From the NCBI RefSeq assembly GCF_900107545.1, contig NZ_FNQZ01000003.1, positions 62,001-126,000 of the forward strand: a DNA stretch of 64,000 nt, given 5' to 3'. The notes under the pieces are model-generated. The model had not been told where the DNA came from and did not search any database. It saw only the letters and a list, made by a program, of their open reading frames with translations. Numbering within the stretch: position 1 is the stretch's first letter; each line of letters opens with the position of its first letter. Made by a program: the position numbers and the translations under genes. The DNA comes from Pseudobutyrivibrio sp. ACV-2. Its GTDB lineage: Bacteria > Bacillota > Clostridia > Lachnospirales > Lachnospiraceae. This document shows, piece by piece, positions 33,767-41,397 of the stretch.

Positions 33767-35425
33767 TTGAAAAGCAGCTTTATCAGTATAAAGTGGAAGA
33801 CATTTTCAATATTCTTGATTTTTACCATAGTACTTTTAGGAGTACTATGGTTTTTTCAAATCGTCTATTTGAATGACTTCTACAAAATAATTAAACGACA
33901 GGAAACCGAACAGGTTCTCGACAAGGTAGAAATTCTTCTTGAAACAGAAGATGACCCATCAGATGATATAGAAAAAATCGCAGCCAATTGTAACTTGGGA
34001 ATTTTTATTACCGATAGCGAGGGGCAACCTATTTACAATGCTGAATATATTTCAAACTCTCAGATGTCTTCCCTTCCACAGTTTTTATTTTCCAGCTTTT
34101 ATAATCAGGCTTTGGAAAATGATGGTGAGGCAGTAGTTGAATTCAAGGGCAGCCAGCTTCAAAGAAAGCATTCCCCAGTCAGTCAGCCACCGGGCAATGA
34201 GTCTGCTGATGCCACAGGGGCAGACTCGGAGGGCGCTCCGGCACCTGATGATGCCAGCGCCTCAGAAGACACATCAAGCTCTACTGAGACAACAGAATCA
34301 GAGCCAGAGGCTGAAGAAAATCTTGAGGAAAAACCAGGGAAAATAGCATATACCATACCACCAGAACAAAAGGAAGAACTATTCCGTCAAAATATTGGTA
34401 ATGAGCTGGCAGAATCCGTTATTTACATTCGTATTGTCAATGTAAGCGGAGCAGAAAAAGTCATCATGATTAATTCTGTTCTTACTCCAGTAGATGCCAC
34501 AGTATCAACCCTTAAGGTTCAGCTTGGAATAATTTCTATCATTATAATTGTAATAGCTTTTATCCTTGCAGTAGCCCTATCAAAAAGTCTGTCAAAATCA
34601 ATCATCAGCATTAATGATGAAGCAAAAAAGCTGGCAGCAGGAGATTACAGTGTAAAGTTTAATTCCAAGGATTATATGGAGGTAGCTGAGCTTTCCAAAA
34701 CTCTAAATTATGCCGCATCCGAGCTTGGCAAAGCTGACAGTTTCCAAAAGGAGCTTATTGCAAATGTATCCCATGATCTACGCACACCTCTTACTATGAT
34801 AAAGGGCTACGCCGAGGTAATGCGTGATATACCAGGTGAAAATACTCCTGAAAATGTGCAGGTTATCATAGATGAGACAGAAAGACTAAGCGGTCTTGTC
34901 AACGATATGCTTGATATTTCAAAGCTTAAGGCTGGTACTATTTCAATCCAGACCGAGGAATACAACATTACTGAAAGCATCCGCCATGTCCTTGAACGCT
35001 ACAACAAGCTCCGAGAGGTTGAGGGTTATACCATTGACTTTATTTATGATTGTGAGGTAAACGTCCTTGCGGATGAGCAGAAGATGTATCAGGTGCTATA
35101 TAATCTGGTAAACAATGCTATCAACTATACTGGCGAGGATAAAAAAGTTACTGTAGTTCAAAAGGTAAATGGCAATACACTGCGCATAGAGGTCAAGGAC
35201 ACAGGTGATGGTGTAAAACAGGAGGATATTCCTTACGTATGGGATCGCTATTACAAGGATAAAACGGCTCATAAACGGGCACTACAGGGAACAGGTCTTG
35301 GACTTTCCATCGTAAAAAGTGTATTAGAGTTACATGGTGCCCGCTACGGAGTTTCTTCTGTACAGGGCCAGGGAGCTACATTCTGGTTTGAGATTTTGAT
35401 TAATCCATTCTCAGAGGAAGAATAA
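33767..35425 (+). CDS. Sensor histidine kinase with extended sensor domain
   Basis: A 552-residue membrane kinase: helix at about 12-34, extracytoplasmic domain to about residue 245 with a low-complexity Ser/Thr/Glu/Pro stretch (about 135-195), second helix near 250-272, HAMP, HisKA H-box in NVSHDLRTPLTMIKG, then an HATPase domain with VNNAINYT, DTGDGV and GTGLGLSIVKSV. The start is TTG at 33767 behind GGAGGT; no closer ATG exists. It partners the OmpR-type regulator just upstream. Confidence 0.9.
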   Translation: MKSSFISIKWKTFSIFLIFTIVLLGVLWFFQIVYLNDFYKIIKRQETEQVLDKVEILLETEDDPSDDIEKIAANCNLGIFITDSEGQPIYNAEYISNSQMSSLPQFLFSSFYNQALENDGEAVVEFKGSQLQRKHSPVSQPPGNESADATGADSEGAPAPDDASASEDTSSSTETTESEPEAEENLEEKPGKIAYTIPPEQKEELFRQNIGNELAESVIYIRIVNVSGAEKVIMINSVLTPVDATVSTLKVQLGIISIIIIVIAFILAVALSKSLSKSIISINDEAKKLAAGDYSVKFNSKDYMEVAELSKTLNYAASELGKADSFQKELIANVSHDLRTPLTMIKGYAEVMRDIPGENTPENVQVIIDETERLSGLVNDMLDISKLKAGTISIQTEEYNITESIRHVLERYNKLREVEGYTIDFIYDCEVNVLADEQKMYQVLYNLVNNAINYTGEDKKVTVVQKVNGNTLRIEVKDTGDGVKQEDIPYVWDRYYKDKTAHKRALQGTGLGLSIVKSVLELHGARYGVSSVQGQGATFWFEILINPFSEEE

Positions 35426-35447
35426 TTAAATCTCAAGTAAAAGTAGA

Positions 35448-35487
35448 GCTTGTCAATTACAGTAAAAGTGATTGGCAGGCTTTTTTT
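35448..35487 (+). terminator. Terminator after the kinase gene
   Basis: A 13-bp stem with G-T pairs (35448-35460 with 35468-35480) followed by seven T. Confidence 0.88.
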
Positions 35488-35718
35488 ACATTAAAGCAAT
35501 TTTGGTAATTTTTGTATCTGTAAAAATACAATTAGAAATATATGGGGCGTAAGTCTTATATTTTATGGCTTAATTGGATTTTGTCAAATTAAATTTATGC
35601 TGATAATAAAAAAATAAATGTTTACAAACTGTGTAAAAGATTATAAAATCTAACAGATTTCAGATGGGGAGGAGTTATATAATGTAACGTTTTGAATAAT
35701 AGAAAGAGTGAGGAAAAA

Positions 35719-36873
35719 ATGAAGTTAAATCGAGTTAACCAAATTCAGTTTTTAAGGTTTGTTGCATTTCTTTTGCTGTTTGTGTATCATGCATCTTTTT
35801 GGATTCCCGGTTACCCAAGTAATCAGTTAAGTGGATTGTTCGGATTGTTTTTCTTTTTATTGTTGAGTGGCGTTATGGCATCATACTCCTTATATCAGAA
35901 AGAGGATATAGAGCCAACCGCTTCAAATATTTTTAATTACTTCAAACAGAAGTTAATTAAATTTTACCCCCTATATTTTATAACAAATCTTTTGGCAGTT
36001 ATTTACACAGTACCATCTTTTATGGTAGCCAATCACAGTTATCGTGAATTATTTATAAAGGGAATTGAGTTTATAGCTACAATGCTTATGTGTCAGACAT
36101 TGTTGTTAAAACCATATATTTACAATGCTGCAAGCTGGTATGTTGCATCATTAATATGGTTGTCTTTGCTAAATATTCCTTTCAGCGGATTCTCAAGAAA
36201 AATAATGAAAAAGGATAAAGCCATTAGAAAGTTCGTATTGATTGCAGTTCTTGGAATTGTGTATTCATTGATGGCAGCTGTCATAGCAACTACAGTTTTC
36301 CACCTGGATGAATCAAATGGTATTACAGCTCATCCATTTATTATTGGCGGTGTTTATGTAACAGGAATGGCTATTGGCAACATAGTTATTCTAATCAGAG
36401 AAAGATATCCATCAATCAGGCTTAATAAAAGATTGTTCACTGGAATAGAGTTGGCTGTAGTTGCAATGAGTGTTGCAACAATTACTTATCAGGGCCCAGC
36501 TAACCCAGTATTGTTTGTTCTTCCAATCATACTTAACTGTTTTGTTTTAATCGTATTTATGCTTGGATATGGAAATGTTTCAACGCTTTTTGCAAAAAAG
36601 AATCTGGTGAAGCTTGGAAATATAACATTTGAAGCTTATTTAATTCATCAGGTAGTAATATTCTTGTTTGCCAATGTAAATAATTGGTCAACAGACTCAA
36701 GACTTGGAAATTTATATGCTCTGTCATTTTGCTTTGTTACCTCGTTAGTGCTTGCATTTATCCTGCATCAGGCTAAACGAAATTGGTACATTGACAGTCA
36801 TAAAACAAAGCAAATCTCTACAAGTGAGCTACAACCAATTAGAAATTCAGTTGCTATAGAAAACGCTATATAA
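35719..36873 (+). CDS. Acyltransferase family 3 membrane protein
   Basis: A 384-residue integral membrane acyltransferase (OafA/YrhL type) with about ten helices. The signature RFVAFLLLFVYHASFW near the N-terminus carries the catalytic His. Such enzymes O-acetylate exopolysaccharide, peptidoglycan or lipids. The start at 35719 follows GAGGAAAAA; an upstream in-frame TTG at 35692 is unlikely. Monocistronic, with its own terminator. Confidence 0.85.
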   Translation: MKLNRVNQIQFLRFVAFLLLFVYHASFWIPGYPSNQLSGLFGLFFFLLLSGVMASYSLYQKEDIEPTASNIFNYFKQKLIKFYPLYFITNLLAVIYTVPSFMVANHSYRELFIKGIEFIATMLMCQTLLLKPYIYNAASWYVASLIWLSLLNIPFSGFSRKIMKKDKAIRKFVLIAVLGIVYSLMAAVIATTVFHLDESNGITAHPFIIGGVYVTGMAIGNIVILIRERYPSIRLNKRLFTGIELAVVAMSVATITYQGPANPVLFVLPIILNCFVLIVFMLGYGNVSTLFAKKNLVKLGNITFEAYLIHQVVIFLFANVNNWSTDSRLGNLYALSFCFVTSLVLAFILHQAKRNWYIDSHKTKQISTSELQPIRNSVAIENAI

Positions 36874-36884
36874 TTATCAAAATG

Positions 36885-36907
36885 AAAAAGACCTTCGGGT
36901 CTTTTTT
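36885..36907 (+). terminator. Terminator after the acyltransferase gene
   Basis: AAAAAGACC, TTCG tetraloop, GGTCTTTTTT. Confidence 0.92.
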
Positions 36908-36985
36908 GTTTTCAAGGCTACAAATTTTACACAGTAACTACTATAATGGTAACTATCCCAAATATTTATAGGCGGAGGGGAGCTT

Positions 36986-37375
36986 ATGGAAAATAACGCA
37001 AAACTGGTACCCGCACTTTGCACTCAGTGTGGGGGAACAGTAGAAGTAGATACTGCAAATGATATTGCAAAATGCCCATTTTGCGGCACGGAATTTATCA
37101 TAGAAAAGGCAGTGAATAACTACAATGTGCAGCACGCTAAAATAGAGCATGCCGACAATGTAACTATTGATACAAAAGGTGCCCTAAAGGATGTTTTAAG
37201 CTTTGTGGGTGATCAAATGAAGCAAAGTAGACAGGAAAGGCGTGAAGCAAGAGCAGCTGAAAGAGAGCACCAAAAGAAAATGGATGCGGCCTTTATGGGT
37301 ATGATGAAATACATGTTTATAGGTATGTTTGCCTTTGCCATAGTTGCTTTTATAGTTTTCCAGTTTACAAGCTGA
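36986..37375 (+). CDS. Zinc-ribbon membrane protein
   Basis: A 129-residue protein. Two CXXC knuckles (CTQCGGTVEV and CPFCGTEFII) form an N-terminal zinc ribbon. A charged helical segment follows, rich in Arg/Glu (about residues 70-100), then a C-terminal membrane helix (about 108-127). The protein would sit in the membrane with the ribbon in the cytoplasm. No function recognised. RBS GGAGGGGAG is strong. Confidence 0.72.
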   Translation: MENNAKLVPALCTQCGGTVEVDTANDIAKCPFCGTEFIIEKAVNNYNVQHAKIEHADNVTIDTKGALKDVLSFVGDQMKQSRQERREARAAEREHQKKMDAAFMGMMKYMFIGMFAFAIVAFIVFQFTS

Positions 37376-37391
37376 TATTTTATGAATATTT

Positions 37392-37422
37392 GGAAGTCGG
37401 ATAGGAATCCGGCTTCCTTTTT
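37392..37422 (+). terminator. Terminator after the zinc-ribbon gene
   Basis: 11-bp stem GGAAGTCGGAT/ATCCGGCTTCC with one G-T pair, followed by TTTTT. Confidence 0.88.
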
Positions 37423-37472
37423 GGTTTTGTACAATTCTATTGACAAACCAAGGTATGAGTAAGTAAAATATG

Positions 37473-37491
37473 ACCTAGTCTATAGATAGGT
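37473..37491. promoter_or_regulatory. CCTA-N9-TAGG operator upstream of larE
   Basis: ACCTAGTCTATAGATAGGT: outer arms ACCTA/TAGGT with a central CTATAG. The same 17-base CCTA-N9-TAGG spacing occurs before hemA (59081) and before the sulfate-binding protein (62660), and with one mismatch at 40725. Confidence 0.6.
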
Positions 37492-37516
37492 TAATAGGAT
37501 TAGATAGGTGATTAAT

Positions 37517-38323
37517 ATGGACAAATATGAACAACTTATAGATTATTTCAAAAATTTAGGAAGTGTAGCAGTTGCGTTTTCAAGTGGAGTAGATTCCACA
37601 TTCCTTTTATATGCGGCTCATGAGGCCTTGGGAGATAAGGCTATTGCGGTTACAGCTTCCTCATGCTCATTCCCAAAGAGAGAATTAAATGAGGCAATAG
37701 ATTATTGCAAGACTATCGGAGTTAGACATTTTGTAGTAGAATCAGAGGAGCTAAAAATCGAAGGCTTTTCTCAGAATCCTCCAAACAGATGCTATCTGTG
37801 CAAAAGGGAGCTATTTGAAAAGCTATTTGATATTGCAAAGGAGCAGGGCATAGCCCACGTGGCAGAAGGCTCTAATCTTGATGACAATGGAGATTACCGT
37901 CCTGGTCTTCAGGCCGTAGCAGAGCTTGGTGCCAAAAGCCCACTTAGAGAGATAGGCTTTACAAAGCAGGAAATCAGAGACTACTCAGAAAAGCTTGGAC
38001 TTCCTACTGCTAAAAAGCAATCCTTTGCGTGTCTTGCAAGTCGTTTCCCATATGGTGAGACCATTAACGAGAAAAAGCTTGGTATGGTGGACAAGGCGGA
38101 ACAGCTCCTTTTGGATTTAGGCTTCAGCCAATTTAGAGTGAGAATCCATGGGGACAATGTGGCCAGAATTGAGCTGCAACCGCAGGATTTTAGCAGAATG
38201 CTTGACGAAGAGCTTAGACTTCGTATATACGATAATTTCAAGAGCTATGGCTTTGACTATGTGTCTCTTGATTTAAAGGGCTACAGAACAGGTAGCATGA
38301 ATGAAACACTCAAAGGAATTTAA
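37517..38323 (+). CDS. larE: LarE-like ATP-dependent sacrificial sulfur transferase
   Basis: PP-loop ATPase that donates sulfur to make the pincer nickel cofactor of lactate racemase in the known pathway. The 268 residues have the PP-loop AFSSGVDSTFLL, CYLCKRELF, EGSNLDDNGDYRPG, and the SFACLASRFPYGE segment with the conserved cysteine. The ATG at 37517 follows AGGTG; a GTG three codons upstream is the alternative. LarA, LarB and LarC are not in the window. The operator box upstream and the sulfur-transfer gene downstream suggest a broader sulfur-relay role. Confidence 0.87.
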   Translation: MDKYEQLIDYFKNLGSVAVAFSSGVDSTFLLYAAHEALGDKAIAVTASSCSFPKRELNEAIDYCKTIGVRHFVVESEELKIEGFSQNPPNRCYLCKRELFEKLFDIAKEQGIAHVAEGSNLDDNGDYRPGLQAVAELGAKSPLREIGFTKQEIRDYSEKLGLPTAKKQSFACLASRFPYGETINEKKLGMVDKAEQLLLDLGFSQFRVRIHGDNVARIELQPQDFSRMLDEELRLRIYDNFKSYGFDYVSLDLKGYRTGSMNETLKGI

Positions 38324-39493
38324 ATGAAAGAAATAAGTTATAAAGAATTAACAGAATTGGCAGAAGAAAGCTACACACTTGTAGATGTCAGAAATGAAGG
38401 CAGCCTGAAATACGGAATGATTCCAGGTGCCATCAGCATTACACAGGAGTTTTTTGAAACCGATTTAGAGGGCGTGGTCGCTCGTCTTAACAAGGATAAA
38501 AAAATCGTACTTTATTGTACCAGAGGTCAGATATCTCTTGAGGATGCAGAAATCCTTTCCGAAAATGGCTTTGATGCTGTCAGCCTAAAGGGTGGATATA
38601 ACAGCTATCTGTCAGCTTTAATGGAGGCTCAGAAATCCGAAAGCACAGAAGAGCTTAGCGAGCAGACTGCAGAGATAGAAAAAAGCATCAGAAAGAAATT
38701 CCACAAGGTGCTGTTTTCACCATTTGCAAAAGCATGTAAGGAATATGAGCTTATAAAAGAAGGGGATCACATCTGTGTATGTATTTCAGGTGGCAAGGAC
38801 TCCATGCTCATGGCCAAGCTTTTCCAGGAAATTCAACGTCATCGCAAGGTTAATTTTGACCTGACATTCCTTGTTATGGACCCAGGCTACAGCAAGGTCA
38901 ACAGGGAGCTTATTGAAAGCAATGCAAAGCTTATGGGCATACCAATCACTATTTATGAAAGTGATATTTTTGATGCAGTAGATACTGTAGATAAAAATCC
39001 ATGCTATCTATGTGCCAGAATGCGCCGTGGCCATCTTTACTCAAAGGCCAAGGAGCTTGGCTGCAACAAGATAGCCTTAGGTCACCACTATGATGATGTA
39101 ATAGAAACTATCCTTATGGGTATGCTTTACGGAGCACAGGTACAGACCATGATGCCAAAGCTTCACTCAACCAATTTCGAAGGCATGGAGCTTATAAGAC
39201 CACTTTATCTGGTTCGTCAGGATGACATAATTGCATGGCAAAGATATAATGGCCTTCACTTTTTACAGTGTGCATGTCATTTCACAGAAACCTGTGACAG
39301 CTGCTCTGTAGATGGCACCAGTGCTTCAAAGCGTCTTGAGACCAGAAACCTCATTGCTCAGCTTAAAAAGGTCAATCCATATGTTGAGTCAAATATTTTC
39401 AAGAGTGTTGAAAATGTAAACCTCGCTACAGTTATCGCCTACAAACAGGATGGTGTGAGACATCATTTCCTGGACACTTACGATGAAATGTAG
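38324..39493 (+). CDS. Rhodanese / TtcA-like PP-loop ATPase fusion
   Basis: A 389-residue fusion. Residues 1-100 are a rhodanese domain with the active cysteine Cys65 in LYCTRGQIS. Residues about 125-389 are a PP-loop ATPase of the TtcA family: SGGKDS at 155-160, NPCYLCARMRRG, LGHHYDDVIETILMG, and late cysteines in CACHFTETCDSC. The TtcA family thiolates tRNA cytidine 32 with an Fe-S cluster. The rhodanese would hand persulfide sulfur directly to the PP-loop domain. It starts at the base after the larE stop. Confidence 0.83.
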   Translation: MKEISYKELTELAEESYTLVDVRNEGSLKYGMIPGAISITQEFFETDLEGVVARLNKDKKIVLYCTRGQISLEDAEILSENGFDAVSLKGGYNSYLSALMEAQKSESTEELSEQTAEIEKSIRKKFHKVLFSPFAKACKEYELIKEGDHICVCISGGKDSMLMAKLFQEIQRHRKVNFDLTFLVMDPGYSKVNRELIESNAKLMGIPITIYESDIFDAVDTVDKNPCYLCARMRRGHLYSKAKELGCNKIALGHHYDDVIETILMGMLYGAQVQTMMPKLHSTNFEGMELIRPLYLVRQDDIIAWQRYNGLHFLQCACHFTETCDSCSVDGTSASKRLETRNLIAQLKKVNPYVESNIFKSVENVNLATVIAYKQDGVRHHFLDTYDEM

Positions 39494-39516
39494 ATGTGTA
39501 TACAAGATTGTGCAAG

Positions 39517-39555
39517 AACTTTCCTCCTATCATATTGTGGAGGAAAGTTTTTTTT
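39517..39555 (+). terminator. Terminator after the rhodanese/PP-loop gene
   Basis: Perfect 11-bp stem AACTTTCCTCC/GGAGGAAAGTT followed by a T run. Confidence 0.93.
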
Positions 39556-39620
39556 GTATAATAGTTAGTGTAAACTAACAAACGAAGAGATATAAAAAAT
39601 ATATCACAGGAGGTAAATTC

Positions 39621-40571
39621 ATGAGTAAATTAAATGAAAGAAAAGTAGCAGTTGTAGGTTGTGGATTTGTTGGCTCGGCGTCAGCATTTGCCCTTATGGA
39701 AAGTGGATTATTCTCCGAGATGGTTCTTATAGATGTGAATAAGGACAAGGCAGAGGGTGAGGCGCTTGATATCAGTCATGGTCTTCCATTTGCAAAGCCT
39801 ATGACTATTTATGCTGGAGATTACAAGGATGCTGAAGATGCAGCAGTTGTAGTTGTTACTGCAGGAGCAGGTCAAAAGCCAGGTGAGACAAGACTTGATT
39901 TGGTAAAGAAAAACGTAGCCATCTTTAATTCAATCATTCCAGAAATTACAAAATACAACAAGGAAGGTATCCTTCTTATCGTTGCAAACCCAGTAGATAT
40001 TCTTACATCAGTAGCTGCAAAGCTCAGTGGTTTCCCAGAAAACAGAGTTTTCGGTTCTGGTACTGTTTTGGATACAGCAAGATTTAAGTACCTTCTTGGC
40101 GAGCACTTAGATGTAGATAGCCGTTCGGTACATGCATTTATCATCGGAGAGCACGGTGACAGTGAGATAGCTGCCTGGTCTAGTGCCAATGTTTCAGGTA
40201 TTCCAATCAACGATTTCTGTGAGATGAGAGGTCATTTCGAGCATGAGAAATCTATGAAGCGCATCGCAGATGATGTTAAAAACAGTGCTTATGAAATCAT
40301 TGAAAAGAAGGGTGCAACATATTACGGCATTGCAATGAGTGTTAGAAGAATTTGCGAAGCAATTATCCGTGATGAAAAATCCATCCTTCCTATTTCAAGT
40401 ATACAGCATGATACTGAAAGTGGAATTGATGGTGTAGCACTTAGCATGCCAGCCATCGTTGGTAGAAATGGTGTTGAGGGCTTAGTTCCTATCAGACTTG
40501 ATGATGAGGAAAAGGTTGCACTTCAGGCATCAGCAAACACACTTAAGGAAGTTCTTTCGGAAGTATTATAG
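39621..40571 (+). CDS. ldh: L-lactate dehydrogenase
   Basis: Reduces pyruvate to L-lactate with NADH. The 316 residues show the Rossmann glycine motif VVGCGFVGSASA, the NAD-binding loop VTAGAGQKPGETRLDL, VANPVDILT, and the catalytic histidine in IIGEHGDSE. The mobile loop Gln in QKPGETR is the pyruvate-specific residue (Arg would indicate malate). RBS AGGAGG is strong. Monocistronic. LarE upstream may link to lactate racemisation, though no racemase is visible. Confidence 0.93.
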   Translation: MSKLNERKVAVVGCGFVGSASAFALMESGLFSEMVLIDVNKDKAEGEALDISHGLPFAKPMTIYAGDYKDAEDAAVVVVTAGAGQKPGETRLDLVKKNVAIFNSIIPEITKYNKEGILLIVANPVDILTSVAAKLSGFPENRVFGSGTVLDTARFKYLLGEHLDVDSRSVHAFIIGEHGDSEIAAWSSANVSGIPINDFCEMRGHFEHEKSMKRIADDVKNSAYEIIEKKGATYYGIAMSVRRICEAIIRDEKSILPISSIQHDTESGIDGVALSMPAIVGRNGVEGLVPIRLDDEEKVALQASANTLKEVLSEVL

Positions 40572-40628
40572 AAGCGGCGTTTATTAGAGCTTCAGTCTAG
40601 AATCTAGTAACCCTATAATAAAACATTC

Positions 40629-40669
40629 AGAGCCAGCTATAAATTTGATTTATAGTTGGCTCTTATTTT
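40629..40669 (+). terminator. Terminator after ldh
   Basis: 15-bp stem (40629-40643 with 40649-40663, one G-T pair) followed by TATTTTA. Similar stems with GAGCC and CTATAAA blocks end the units at 59030 and 62562. Confidence 0.88.
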
Positions 40670-40677
40670 ATTCACTA

Positions 40678-40716
40678 ACCAGATGTATTGACGTGAGGAT
40701 AATCGTCATATATAAT
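40678..40716 (+). promoter_or_regulatory. Promoter of sulfur module 1 with ACCAG box
   Basis: ACCAG at 40678-40682, then five bases, TTGACG (40688-40693), 17-base spacer, TATAAT (40711-40716). The ACCAG box lies at exactly the same distance from the -35 element as at 53916 and 62614, which suggests a shared activator site. Confidence 0.72.
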
Positions 40717-40724
40717 TCCAATCA

Positions 40725-40743
40725 ACCTAGTAGTTAGATAGTT
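40725..40743. promoter_or_regulatory. CCTA-N9-TAGT operator-like dyad
   Basis: ACCTAGTAGTTAGATAGTT, one mismatch from the CCTA-N9-TAGG dyad. Sits just downstream of the -10 box of module 1. The 21-base context ATCAACCTAGTAG(T/A)TAGATAG is nearly identical to that at 62656-62676. Confidence 0.55.
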
Positions 40744-40762
40744 AAAAGAAAGGAACACATTT

Positions 40763-40882
40763 ATGAAAGCAACAATTATTTCAGCAACAATGAATACCTG
40801 TATGTGTAAGGTCTGCTGTCAGACTTCTAATTGTTGTACCTTCATGTGTAATAGTAAAAATAAATACAAGCCTAAGCTATGA
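40763..40882 (+). CDS. Cys-rich leader peptide 1 (39 aa)
   Basis: A 39-residue peptide with seven cysteines (13, 15, 18, 19, 24, 25 and 29), two of them as CC pairs: NTCMCKVCCQTSNCC. RBS AAAGGA is nine bases upstream. It is followed by a strong terminator (40907) with an alternative pairing partner at 40886. The arrangement is that of a leader whose translation senses cysteinyl-tRNA, as shown for poly-Cys leader ORFs in mycobacteria. A metal- or redox-binding peptide is the alternative. Confidence 0.72.
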   Translation: MKATIISATMNTCMCKVCCQTSNCCTFMCNSKNKYKPKL

Positions 40883-40885
40883 TTA

Positions 40886-40957
40886 GACTTAAGTGAATTA
40901 TGTAGAAAAAGGACTTAAGACTACGGCTTTGGCCTAGGCGCTTAAGTCCTTTTGATT
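40886..40957 (+). promoter_or_regulatory. Attenuator after Cys-rich leader 1
   Basis: Terminator stem AAAAGGACTTAAG (40907-40919) with CTTAAGTCCTTTT (40941-40953), plus an inner CTA-GGC/GCC-TAG stem. GACTTAAG at 40886-40893, just after the leader stop codon, can pair with the same 3' arm, so two exclusive structures are possible. A ribosome stalled at Cys codons would change which one forms. The switch itself is inferred. Confidence 0.65.
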
Positions 40958-40992
40958 TATAGGAAATACCTTTAGACACAAGTAGTTGTTAA

Positions 40993-41063
40993 GGTGCTAT
41001 AGCCGCTGGAATGGCATAGGCTAGGCATAGCTGAAGTTGTTGGTTCGAATCCAACTAGCACCA
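40993..41063 (+). ncRNA. tRNA-like element in the sulfur-operon leader
   Basis: 71 bases with clear cloverleaf features: acceptor GGTGCTA/TAGCACC, D-stem GCCG/TGGC (loop only six bases), T-stem GTTGG/CCAAC with loop TTCGAAT, discriminator A. The anticodon arm is deviant: in standard register two of five stem pairs fail and U33 is missing; a shifted GGCTA/TAGCT stem leaves a four-base loop GGCA. It follows the terminator and precedes the yezD-like gene. It may be a decayed tRNA, a minor tRNA, or a tRNA mimic used in regulation. Confidence 0.6.
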
Positions 41064-41084
41064 GTACAGTAAAAGGAGAAAAAA

Positions 41085-41228
41085 ATGGCACAGGAAAAAA
41101 AGGTAACAAACTATGAGTTAGAAAAAATAAAAGAGTTTATTGAGACCATAAAATATGGATCGGTAAACATCATAATTCAGGATGGCAAAATAGTCCAAAT
41201 AGATAAAAGTGAAAAAATAAGAGTTTAA
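41085..41228 (+). CDS. YezD-like (DUF2292) small protein
   Basis: A 47-residue protein: helix ELEKIKEFIETIKYGS followed by NIIIQDGKIVQIDKSEK. This is the DUF2292/YezD pattern, small proteins often found in sulfur-assimilation operons of Firmicutes. RBS AAAGGAG lies nine bases upstream. The molecular role is unknown. It sits between the tRNA-like element and the attenuator at 41249, so it can be expressed even if transcription stops before metK. Confidence 0.75.
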   Translation: MAQEKKVTNYELEKIKEFIETIKYGSVNIIIQDGKIVQIDKSEKIRV

Positions 41229-41248
41229 AAATAAAAAAGAGTCATGAA

Positions 41249-41313
41249 CTGACTAGACAACTAGAGGTTCAAGATTACAGTTTCATTTGCTGTGGTCTTG
41301 GACCTCTTTTTAT
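41249..41313 (+). promoter_or_regulatory. CTAG-hairpin attenuator, copy A (before metK)
   Basis: CTGACTAGACAACTAGAGG: hairpin CTAG-ACAA-CTAG directly overlapping the 5' arm of a terminator (41263-41274 with 41296-41307, 12 bp with one G-T pair) followed by T5. Formation of the small hairpin competes with the base of the terminator. Copies B, C and D are at 47119, 54115 and 55510. A further GGCTCTTG/CAAGGGCC hairpin follows at 41317-41344. Confidence 0.7.
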
Positions 41314-41397
41314 ATAGGCTCTTGTTTCTAAAACAGCAAGGGCCACAAAAAAATAACCCCACTTAAAAATATAGAAAATGAAAAGGAGAAAAAAGAT

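Noticed and set aside
40993-41063. A standard tRNA-Cys or tRNA-Ala gene
   Set aside because: In standard register the anticodon would be GGC with two broken stem pairs and no U33; the Cys reading GCA needs a shifted stem. The discriminator is A, whereas tRNA-Cys needs U. Kept only as tRNA-like.
41229-41397. SAM riboswitch upstream of metK
   Set aside because: The leader has no S-box or SMK-type core; it holds the CTAG-hairpin/terminator and a second short hairpin.
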